From: Maratus speciosus
Lineage: Eukaryota; Arthropoda; Arachnida; Araneae; Salticidae
Direction of reading: 5' to 3'
NCBI GenBank assembly: GCA_963932465.1
Contig: OZ010795.1
Location: 517,271,451-517,335,450, forward strand
Length of the DNA stretch: 64,000 bases
In this document: in pieces, positions 56,730 through 64,000 of the stretch
Layout: every line of letters begins with the position of its first letter
Position numbering within the stretch: the stretch's first letter is position 1
Position numbers and translations under genes: made by a program
Notes under the pieces: generated by a model
Database searches by the model: none
Told to the model about the DNA's origin: nothing
The model's input: only the letters and a program-made list of their open reading frames with translations

Positions 56730-57289
56730 TAATATAGATAAGTTAATTCAGAAGTACAACGCTCTCCCTCCTTCAGGCCAACAACAGGTTAATAATCAAC
56801 TTGTGGTCTACAGAAAATTTCACTACATTCCCACTATATTCGAAAAGCTAAAAAAGATCATACAGAAATATAATATAAATTTGGTCGCTATTCCACCTCC
56901 TTACCTAATTTGTATCGTCAGTGATAAGATCGATAGGATCCCAATGGATAAAAAATCTGGTATACGTGAAATCCCTATCACTTTATCTAATAATGTTGAA
57001 AAATTCTACATCGGCAGGGCAAAACGTAAGTAATCAATCAGTAAGGAGTATGGAGCATCGCAGAGACATTAAACATCGTAAACAGAATACATCTCTTTCT
57101 AGGTTCTACGTAGCTAATAAAGTCTGCAATATTAACTTTGATGAGGCAAAAATTGTAGTTCCATGCAATAACCCCTTCGAAAGTAAAATTAGAGAATCAG
57201 TTGAAATCACTGTACGTGAGAACAAGCCTTGTAACGATAATTTATCCTATAATATTCTAAAAATCTGGCATAATATCATAAAGTCATAA
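56730..57289 (+). pseudogene. GIY-YIG endonuclease remnant, copy 2
   Basis: The first frame (to 57,033) carries SGIREIPITLSNNVEKFYIG, in which the tyrosine of GIY is replaced by arginine. A 4-base insertion near 57,030 shifts the frame, and the second frame continues with SMEHRRDIKHRKQNTSLSR to the TAA ending at 57,289. The defects differ from those of copy 1, so the copies decayed independently. Confidence 0.8.
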
Positions 57290-57563
57290 TTCTGTATCTA
57301 ATTGCAATATTTAAACTTGAATCATGTTGCCAAAATCTTCAATGAAAACTTCGTTGAATGAAGTTCTGGCCCTCATGCGTAGATGGCGACACTTGCCTTC
57401 ACTTCGTTCTTCATTCGAACTTTTGATTTATTTGGACTCATTTCATTAATAAGTATTTATTTTCACTGGATAGCACAACTACATTTTTGTGTTCGACAAA
57501 TTATCTCTCGCACAGGAAACCTTCATCTCTGAGATTTTTAGCCATTTAACCATCATATTTTTC

Positions 57564-57593
57564 CTGAAGACGGCTGTAAAAAGAGCTCAAAAC
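57564..57593 (+). other. Hammerhead-like hairpin of copy 2, core mutated
   Basis: CTGAAGA is intact, but the GAAAC element reads CAAAAC (G changed to A), which would remove an invariant core residue. Confidence 0.4.
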
Positions 57594-57748
57594 GTAGAAT
57601 TTAACTTTTAGCTTATTAAAGTTCGTGTTTTGTGTACCATTAAGCAAGATTGTGTCTTTATTTATTATAATTTATGGTGCAATTGTCTAGTATGTGTTAT
57701 AGATAAATTAATTTTAACATAAAAGTTTAGGTATCCTTTACTACTGAA

Positions 57749-58070
57749 TCTACTTATATAAAATGCGAACGGAAATTTCGATCCGGCTTCTTATAATTCA
57801 AGCTCTACTAAATGGATTTTGATGGAACTTGCACTGTTAAATAGATATTATTTCAGGGAAGGTTTTAGTGTATAACACATCGTTCTACGTAGATTAGTTA
57901 TAGAATTATAATGGAAAGTTCTGTTATTTTGGACGGAGAGGTTGTCATTGGCATATGTTTTTCATCTTGGTGACGGCATATTATGCTATCTTTTGGTTAA
58001 AGAATTGAAACGTCTATACGAATTAGAATTTAAAATATAGAAACAGACCGAAAAAAATGAAAATACTGTC
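57749..58070 (+). mobile_element. Helitron/Helentron-like 5' end
   Basis: Starts TCTACTTATATAAAATGCGA after A and continues with GCTCTACTAAATGGATTTTG, ATGGAACTTGCACTGTTAAA and TAGATATTATTTCAGGGAAG. This arrangement is typical of the 5' region of animal Helentrons as I know them. No matching 3' end was identified before the retrotransposon. Confidence 0.45.
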
Positions 58071-58079
58071 GTAATCACG

Positions 58080-58500
58080 ACCTTGATACCTTGGTTTCCT
58101 CCCATTATTCAGTTTTGCGCCTTGAGTTCGTTTCAACTCAAGCTAGGCATCCCTTTTGTCCACCAATCCCCTTGGTCTTACCAGTTATCGCCCAGGTGAG
58201 TCGTTCCTTTCGCAATACTTGCGATCTCCCGTTTTGCCTACTTTGACTTTCACTTCGCGTTGTCTGTCTGCCACGTTTGGCGTATTAGCCCGCGGAGTTT
58301 AGCGTTTCCCGTATTCTCCATGGTTTTTCATTAATTCCTTGGCACGCGTTGTGGCGGTTTGCCTTTTTGTGTTGGCAACCCTTGCCGTGCTTTTAATCAG
58401 CGGGTTTCGCTTGTGATAGGGCAAGGAAAGTTGGAGCAAAAAGGAAGCGGATTCTTGCAGCTCGAGGAGATGTGTTTTCACTCACTGATATCTTCAGGGT
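58080..58500 (-). pseudogene. Degenerate Arg/Lys-rich frames, possibly Helitron-encoded
   Basis: This block is clearly less AT-rich than its flanks. The reverse strand encodes NTKRQTATTRAKELMKNHGE in one frame (58,299-58,481) and RANTPNVADRQREVKVKVGK in another just downstream. This resembles the low-complexity R/E/T-rich N-terminal part of Helitron-associated proteins in arthropods. The orientation is opposite to the Helitron-like 5' end next to it, so the two may be unrelated. Function is not assigned. Confidence 0.3.
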
Positions 58501-59928
58501 ATACGTTTGGAGGTCGCTGTGCATGATGGACACTCACTGACAGTGAAGATGACTATGGGAAAGGTGATATGTTAACCGTTTTAAAAATATCGTTGTATAA
58601 GTTTTTTTTGTTGCCTTTCCATTCAGCTGCAGTGGTGCCGATATATTTTGAATTTTGTCTCTCGTAAATTAGTCCTACCACAATGCCTAACATACATACT
58701 GGATTATTAAAACTTCAATAAATATGAATGTTCGAATGAACTTTAGGTGTCCAGTCATTTTGTTTTTATCGATCGTCACAACACAAGTTCATGGAAGTAA
58801 AACTTCCCAGTAACCTAGTTATTGCCACTGGATATATATTTTTTAAGAAAACACAACGCAATGTCTCAGATCCACTATACGCAAGATTTTATTGGACTCC
58901 TGTAACTGAAATTTCCTTTAGGTTGGAGGAAAACGCCATTAAGTTTAATTAAAACATTGCAACTTTAAACCCTTTCAGATTAGTTTTTCAAGTCAAGCTT
59001 GAATTAACTCTGAGCTTACCCAACCAACCATCCATCGCATTCTATGAATGCATGTTTTACTTTTTAAGTTGATTTTCAATTATCTACCTTTAACAATTGG
59101 TACTGGCTTAGCCAACCAACCACCATTAATATTAACACGACAGATGTTACCGTGACCTTCTTCTGTGAACTGTGGAATGTTTCGACGATATTTCGATCGT
59201 AAAAGTGATATTTTGACTGGGTTTTGTGTGAAGTTGGATAGGGAATATAGGATTTCTGAACCGTGTGACCTCTTCAACTTTCAAGGTATGAAAGATGTAC
59301 CTTTTCGTTTTTTTTATGAGTGCTGTTTTTGTCAGGCTTATTTGCATAGGTTAAGAAGTGCTTCTATATATTATTGTTAAATAATAGGGATATGTATTCA
59401 TTGAAAAAGAGAATTTATAGTAGTATATTTTAAATAAAGGAATAGAGGGGGAGAGGAACATTTATCAACAGTCTTTTTACGAAGTTAACAATGGTTTTGT
59501 TTTAGGCTGAAGTTATTTGTAAAACTTTTGAATTATATTGCCTTCTGGACATCACTTGGTAGTACACTTTGACACACTTGCAGTATATATTGATGCACTT
59601 TTATAAATGAAAATAAATTAGAAGTTATTGAGTAATTAGAGTGATATTATAGAATTTACATGCATATTTAAGTATTGTGTGTGGGTTGTGTATTTTGTAT
59701 AACTGTTATGATTTTTTCAAGCATATAGCCAAGTAATAAGTTAGGTTTTATGAGTTGTATTAGATAAAAATTTAACTTTGTGCAGGTTTATCCTTTAATA
59801 TAACAAAAAAAAAGAAGAAAAACATTTTTTTTTTTTTTTTACTCGGTAACGTTAATTTTCTCTTACCGCTTTTTGATTTAAAAGCGAATGTTAAACTTTC
59901 AGTTTAAAAGGAAATAGAGAATTTAGCC
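58501..59928 (+). other. Upstream region of the retrotransposon; 5' LTR not delimited
   Basis: A Ty3/Gypsy element should have an LTR and a primer-binding site in this stretch, but with the 3' LTR outside the window I cannot place them. Short frames near 59,080-59,380 on both strands are unassigned. AATAAA occurs near 59,433 and a poly-T tract at 59,826-59,839. Confidence 0.4.
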
Positions 59929-60804
59929 ATGCCTCCTAAGTCAGTTCCACCAAAAATTTCAGTTCAGCCATATTCTGGTTCTCCAGAAACGGTTGAATTC
60001 TTCTTTGACCAGTTAACCGAAGTTAAGGAATTGAATAATTATTCAGATAGAGAGATACTTGCTATTTTAAAATCTAAAATTCAGGATCAGGCCTTGAATT
60101 TTTACCTGGATGCAATAGTAAACCAGAATTTTGACTCTCTGGCTAAGGTTAGAGATGAATTTATAAAGTTTTTCGGAGGAAAATACGATAAATGTAAAGC
60201 TTCTGACCAATTGGACAAGTGTTCAATGCTCGTTAATGAGAGTCCCCGTGCATTTGCATGTAGAATTCGTAAGCTATGCAGATTTTCTTTCCCATCATTT
60301 GATAATACAGCTCTTGATTCAATAGCCTTTAACTATTTCTTAAAAAATTTGCCCAAGAATATCAAATTTAAACTATTGGAGGAAAGAGTTAATTCCTTTG
60401 AGTCCGCTATTGATAGAACTGAACAATTGCTTGTAATTTATTCACTTGATTTTGAAACTGAAAATGCTCCGGTTGAACCGATTTTTCATTTAAGTCATAC
60501 GCAGGATAAGGGATTTCAACCTAGTCCTAGTAAAATTTTTCAGGAAAAAAAGCAGAAACACCAGCAAAATTTTAGTCAAAGAAATAGTAATTCTAGGCAA
60601 AGATTGCGTAGTGCGAAGTTTGACACGTGTTCATTTTGTGCAACCAGAGGCCATGTTATGAAAGATTGCTTTAAATTTCAGGCATTGATAGAAAATAGCT
60701 GCATAAATAGCAACAAAGTTAAAGATAATAAGTTGTCAAAGTCTAAATCTAAGTCTCCTAAAAAAACTCGTCATAATTTAAACTACTCAGAGAGACGGAG
60801 GTAA
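59929..60804 (+). CDS. gag: Gag polyprotein of a Ty3/Gypsy retrotransposon
   Basis: 291 residues. Gag packages the RNA and forms the cytoplasmic particle in which reverse transcription occurs. An N-terminal capsid-like helical region (about residues 10-170, with FFFDQL and AILKSKIQDQALNFYLDAI) is followed by a Q/S/K-rich linker and one zinc knuckle CSFCATRGHVMKDC (C-x2-C-x4-H-x4-C, near residue 235). The C-terminus is a basic tail rich in SKSKSPKK. The ATG at 59,929 is chosen because no in-frame upstream ATG is seen and the product begins like related Gag proteins. Its final codons overlap the pol frame by 28 bp at a slippery site, so the stop at 60,802-60,804 is bypassed in a fraction of translation events. 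No internal stop is present. Confidence 0.9.
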   Translation: MPPKSVPPKISVQPYSGSPETVEFFFDQLTEVKELNNYSDREILAILKSKIQDQALNFYLDAIVNQNFDSLAKVRDEFIKFFGGKYDKCKASDQLDKCSMLVNESPRAFACRIRKLCRFSFPSFDNTALDSIAFNYFLKNLPKNIKFKLLEERVNSFESAIDRTEQLLVIYSLDFETENAPVEPIFHLSHTQDKGFQPSPSKIFQEKKQKHQQNFSQRNSNSRQRLRSAKFDTCSFCATRGHVMKDCFKFQALIENSCINSNKVKDNKLSKSKSKSPKKTRHNLNYSERRR

Positions 60805-60841
60805 CTGGCGCTCCGATCTCTCCTCTTATAAAGAAGCCGGT
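60777..60841 (+). promoter_or_regulatory. -1 ribosomal frameshift signal between gag and pol
   Basis: The heptamer TTTAAAC (60,777-60,783) is phased as T TTA AAC in the gag frame, the classic X XXY YYZ slippery site. Six nucleotides later comes an 11-bp stem: 60,790-60,800 (GAGAGACGGAG) pairs with 60,811-60,822 (CTCCGATCTCTC) with one bulged A at 60,816 and a 10-nt loop. Loop bases 60,804-60,809 (ACTGGC) can pair with 60,836-60,841 (GCCGGT), giving an H-type pseudoknot. The pol frame has a stop at 60,774-60,776 immediately upstream of the heptamer, so the shift must occur within this overlap. Confidence 0.85.
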
Positions 60842-62117
60842 ATTCAATAAGGTAATTCAAACTGATAATCCTGCCTATTCAAATAGCCTATCTCAAACCG
60901 AGGACATGTTTATAAATAACAGTGAGACTATAGTAAATACTGACCATCGTATCTGTAGTACATTTCATACTAGGGCAAGACTACCATGTATCCAGCTGAA
61001 TTTAAATAAGGTTAAAGTCCCCACCCTCCTGGACAGTGGATCAACATTATCTTTGATTGATGATGGGCACTTTAGGTCAATAAAGGATAGAATTAATTTC
61101 CAGTATCTATCTAATAAGGTAAATATATCTACAATTAATTCGATAGTGGAGTTTAAGGGATGTATTATGTTGTCATTTAAAATTGACAATCTATTCTTTA
61201 AACACAACTTTTATATTGCCAATATTGGTAATGACTTTCGAATTATTTTGGGGTACGACTTTATGCAGAAATATAACATGTCTATCACACCCGCGTTTAA
61301 TTCTGCTTTGCTGCAAGATTTAGTAATTCCATTCATCAAAGATTCTCAAAAAAAAGAGTACAGTTGTTATATCAACGACACTTCCTTGTCAAGTGATGTT
61401 ACTGACTGTAGCACGGTGTCTGTACGGGATGACAATGAATCGGGTGGTGATAAATTGTCTGAACTTGATCATGAAATAGTTGTTCAAAACTTTAGAAAAG
61501 TTAGGATTCCCAAGAAGTCATGTGCCTATGTTCGTGCTAAATTTTCAGTTGAGCCAAGTGAATATTTTCTTTTCAGGCCAACAGTTAAGAACTCAAAAAT
61601 TATAGGCCATGAATCGCTACACTCGTTGTCACACCTAAAAAATGCTTTTATCGTCGTTCTTGAAAACATTTCGGATAAAGATGTCCATTTGAACAAAAAT
61701 GCTAAATTGGGTACTTTGTATAACGTAACCGATGAAGATATTCAGAGGTATTCTTTTGAAAACGAGGAACATCAATGTAACTTAATTGTCCCTTCTGATG
61801 AGGTTATTAATAAGCGAATTAAAGAACTTTCGGCTGATGACTTTAAGCTGGGACATCTTACTCAGGAACAACGTGAGGAGTTGGTTAAACTTTTATGTAG
61901 TAGAGCTCAGGCGTTTTCTAAATCATTAGACACCATTGGGAAAACTGACTTAGTTTCGCCTCATATTGATTTGCTTAATTCTCACCCTATTAAAGCACTT
62001 CCTTTTCCGGTTCCTCAAGCACTAGAACAGGAAGCCCTAGACCAAATTCAAGATATGTTAAAAGCAAACATAATAAGCTGGCAAATTCTTCGTGGGCCTG
62101 TCCTATGTTGTTGGTGA
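60777..62117 (+). CDS. pol: Pol N-terminal part: aspartic protease and start of reverse transcriptase
   Basis: Open from 60,777 in the -1 frame relative to gag; the ATG at 60,906 is internal and probably not the true start. The protease motif VPTLLDSGSTLSLI carries the catalytic D-S-G, and the flap/second half includes IILGYDFMQKYN. A linker follows, then the entry to reverse transcriptase at HPIKALPFPVPQALEQEAL. The protease matures Gag and Pol. Near 62,078 the frame shifts relative to the expected pol sequence, and the stop at 62,115-62,117 follows. The middle segment (LANSSWACPMLLVKKKR) is readable in the neighbouring frame, so this end is a break rather than a natural terminus. Confidence 0.85.
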   Translation, partial: FKLLRETEVTGAPISPLIKKPVFNKVIQTDNPAYSNSLSQTEDMFINNSETIVNTDHRICSTFHTRARLPCIQLNLNKVKVPTLLDSGSTLSLIDDGHFRSIKDRINFQYLSNKVNISTINSIVEFKGCIMLSFKIDNLFFKHNFYIANIGNDFRIILGYDFMQKYNMSITPAFNSALLQDLVIPFIKDSQKKEYSCYINDTSLSSDVTDCSTVSVRDDNESGGDKLSELDHEIVVQNFRKVRIPKKSCAYVRAKFSVEPSEYFLFRPTVKNSKIIGHESLHSLSHLKNAFIVVLENISDKDVHLNKNAKLGTLYNVTDEDIQRYSFENEEHQCNLIVPSDEVINKRIKELSADDFKLGHLTQEQREELVKLLCSRAQAFSKSLDTIGKTDLVSPHIDLLNSHPIKALPFPVPQALEQEALDQIQDMLKANIISWQILRGPVLCCW

Positions 62118-62795
62118 AAAAGAAAAGAACGCATCCCTCACAACCTCAAATATAGGCTTGCTTTGGATCTAAGGTTACTTAACGCTATTATTATTCCATC
62201 CTCTTACCCCCTCCCTAAAATTTCAAACTTGTTGCTACAATTGTCTAAGTATTTCACCACCTTAGACCTTCCTTCAGCATATTGGCAAATTGCTGTACCG
62301 AATGAGTTGCAGGATAAACTTTCATTTATTACCCCTTGGGGAGTTTTTACATTTAAAGTTCTGGTCTTTGGTTTAAAAACAGCTGCTTCTACGTTTCAGG
62401 AACTGATTGACACTCTCATCCAGCAATCTGGTGTTGACTCTTGTTTTTCATATCAGGATGATATGGTGGTCGGTGCAAATTCGTTCCAAGAAATGTTAGA
62501 CAAATTAAATAAAATAACAGATGTTTTCATAAAGAACAATGTTACGCTTTCGCCGGAAAAATCTTCATTTTTTCAAACTGACATAAATTTTCTGGGATTT
62601 AACATTAAGGACCATAAAGTTTCCCCTATTGAGAGTAATATTTCTAAAATAATTGAGTTTCCAACTCCAAAAACGAAGAGACAGACTAAGGGTTTTGTTG
62701 GACTCTGCTCGTTCTACGGAGCTCTTATCCCTTCCTTTTCTGATCTCGTCGCTCCACTTATACACGTAACTAAACCAAAAATAAAATTGGAGTGA
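62118..62795 (+). pseudogene. pol: Reverse transcriptase palm and connection region, frame-broken
   Basis: The frame from about 62,147 carries the conserved reverse transcriptase blocks in order: LALDLRLLNAI, FTTLDLPSAYWQI, GLKTAASTFQELI, the catalytic FSYQDDMVV (YxDD with Q at the variable position), LSPEKSSFF-x-INFLGF, and TPKTKRQTKGFVGLCSFY. These synthesise cDNA from the element RNA. It is separated from the protease frame by two indels near 62,078 and 62,147 that cancel each other. It ends at a stop at 62,793-62,795 that falls inside the expected connection to RNase H, where the frame changes again. All catalytic aspartates (D in TTLD; DD in YQDD) are present, so damage is by indels, not by loss of active-site residues. 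Confidence 0.85.
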
Positions 62796-64000
62796 ACAAC
62801 AAACTGCCTTCCAGTCACTTCAGAAAGTTTTTTTCAGAAGCCTGTGTTACATCTACCAAATTGGGATGAAAAGTTTTTTTCGTCAATACTGACGCATCTA
62901 AAGTGGCCATCTCTGCAATTTTGATGCAAAGAAGAAATGGCATACTACTTCCTGTGTCATATTATTCTAAATTACTTACCGAATCCGAAAAGAAATTTCC
63001 TCCTATTAAATTAGAGTTATATGCGATATATAAAGGAATTACGTCATTCAAATATTACTTGTTTAATAAACAATTCACAGTACTTTCTGATGCCAAGCCT
63101 CTTAATCAATATAAAAAGTCAAGTTCACCAGTTGATGTGACAACAAGATGGCTCATGGAGCTGTCCCAGTATACATTCAATTTTGAACATATCCCAGGAA
63201 AACAAAATGTGTTAGCTGATTATCTTAGTCGTTGTCCGACTAGTCCTCTAACTCAGGATCTCACCACTAATCCAGAGCTTCTTACATCGTCGGAACCTTT
63301 ACCAGTTGTTAATAGCAAAAATTATTTACATAATGATATTCAATCACAATTTTTGGCATCACAGGATAACTTTCAAAATGTTAGCCAAGGCTCTGATCAC
63401 TTTGTGAACGCCATTGATCAAGCAAATACTCAAGACCCTATTTTAGAAATCCTAGACGAAACTATTCTAAAAGAACAGTTGGCGGATACTACACTAAAGC
63501 AAATTATTCAGGATTTGCATAGGGGCAAGAGGGGCAAAAAACTTAAGGGATACTATCTACATCCTGTGAGCGAATTTCTTTGTTTTTTCAAAAATTATTC
63601 GTATGAAAATACGGATTTGCATAGAGCAGTACTTCCACCCTCTCTCCAACGAAAGGCTCTTACCATTGCTCACATTTCGCACGCTGGTATCCACAAGACT
63701 TTGCAGAATTTACGTAAACGCTTTACTTGGCAGCACTTTGTTTCTGATGCGTATAATTTTGTCAGATCATGCGAGACATGCATGTTACATAAACATCATA
63801 AAAACAACAAGGCGCCACTTTTGCCAGCTCCTGTTCCAACGGCCCCTAATCAGAAAGTCTCTATGGACATTCTTGGTCCCATTAAAGGTTCACATCTGCT
63901 TACTGTTACCGATCATTTTTCAAGATATACTGAAATATATCTTCTGAACAACATTACTGCTCAAGCTGTTTCTAAAGCTCTGTTGCACTATATTGCCACA
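62796..64000 (+). pseudogene. pol: RNase H and integrase N-terminal part, truncated by window end
   Basis: After two short segments in different frames (62,800-62,835 and 62,841-62,873), one frame stays open from 62,870 to the last base (377 codons). RNase H shows FVNTDASKVAISAIL, KLELYAIYKGI, VLSDAKPLNQ and IPGKQNVLADYLSR, giving the D-E-D-D set that degrades template RNA. Integrase follows: the zinc-binding HISHAGIH plus CETC (HHCC), then the catalytic core start SMDILGP (first D) and TVTDHFSRYTE (second D). The glutamate of DDE lies beyond the window. The shift at 62,874-62,880 is in a T run. Confidence 0.9.

Larger units (their letters stand above)
56727..57680 (+). mobile_element. Penelope-like element, 5'-truncated 3' end, copy 2 (inverted)
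   Basis: Forward-oriented counterpart of copy 1. It covers linker, endonuclease, 3' region, a mutated hairpin (57,564-57,593) and the same AAGATTGTGTCTTTATTTAT tail. With copy 1 it forms a ~2-kb inverted repeat whose 3' ends point outward. Confidence 0.8.
59929..64000 (+). mobile_element. Ty3/Gypsy LTR retrotransposon, gag and partial pol, cut by window end
   Basis: Gag, aspartic protease, reverse transcriptase, RNase H and integrase follow in that order, which is the Ty3/Gypsy order (integrase last). No envelope-like frame can be assessed because the window ends within integrase. Gag is intact; pol has five frame changes. Confidence 0.95.

Noticed and set aside
60965..61207. Reverse frame inside pol
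   Set aside because: Antisense shadow of the protease region.
63603..63947. 114-codon frame near the right edge
   Set aside because: It is a shadow of the integrase frame, which carries the HHCC and catalytic motifs.

Overview
The window is intergenic DNA from an AT-rich eukaryotic genome, and almost everything recognisable in it is a transposable element or a satellite-like repeat. The mix of a Ty3/Gypsy retrotransposon, Penelope-like retroelements with GIY-YIG endonuclease, Helitrons, a tRNA-derived SINE, a DUF4817-type helix-turn-helix fragment and many MITEs points to an arthropod. A spider or other chelicerate is my best guess; that is inference from repeat style, not proof. No intact host gene is visible. 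The best host-exon candidate (47,075-47,312) is weak.

Layout. 1-12.7 kb: a tandem repeat, small terminal-inverted-repeat (TIR) elements, a SINE and a 146-bp tandem array. 12.95-13.9 kb: a near-perfect 294-bp palindrome, then the C-terminal remnant of a hAT transposase. 15.3-18.1 kb: a nest of TIR elements inserted into one another. 18.9-20.4 kb: a 1.47-kb inverted-arm element. 21.5-26.2 kb: MITEs and repeat fragments. 26.3-31.2 kb: a composite bounded by subrepeat-containing inverted ends and holding two Helitrons that converge 3' to 3'. 33.1-36.3 kb: a TTAA-flanked MITE split by a 2.78-kb TIR element. 39.6-43.9 kb: a broken transposon with a helix-turn-helix remnant, a 142-bp tandem duplication, a hAT MITE, a palindromic element and a second SINE copy. 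44.8-49.1 kb: a ~320-bp tandem array and an inverted pair of the 146-bp family. 49.9-53.5 kb: two further TIR elements. 55.6-57.7 kb: a head-to-head pair of Penelope-like 3' fragments. 57.7-58.5 kb: Helitron-like sequence. 59.9-64.0 kb: gag and most of pol of a Ty3/Gypsy retrotransposon that runs off the right edge.

Several insertions have their unoccupied target preserved in a related repeat elsewhere in the same window. This fixes element boundaries and target-site duplications directly: 8 bp for hAT-like MITEs, TAA for a Harbinger-like MITE and TA for a mariner-like element.

The retrotransposon is the only place with long coding sequence. Gag is intact and carries one CCHC knuckle. Pol is in the -1 frame, and the junction carries a textbook frameshift signal: slippery heptamer TTTAAAC, 6-nt spacer, 11-bp stem and a possible pseudoknot. 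Pol is interrupted by five frame changes between the reverse transcriptase N-terminus and RNase H.
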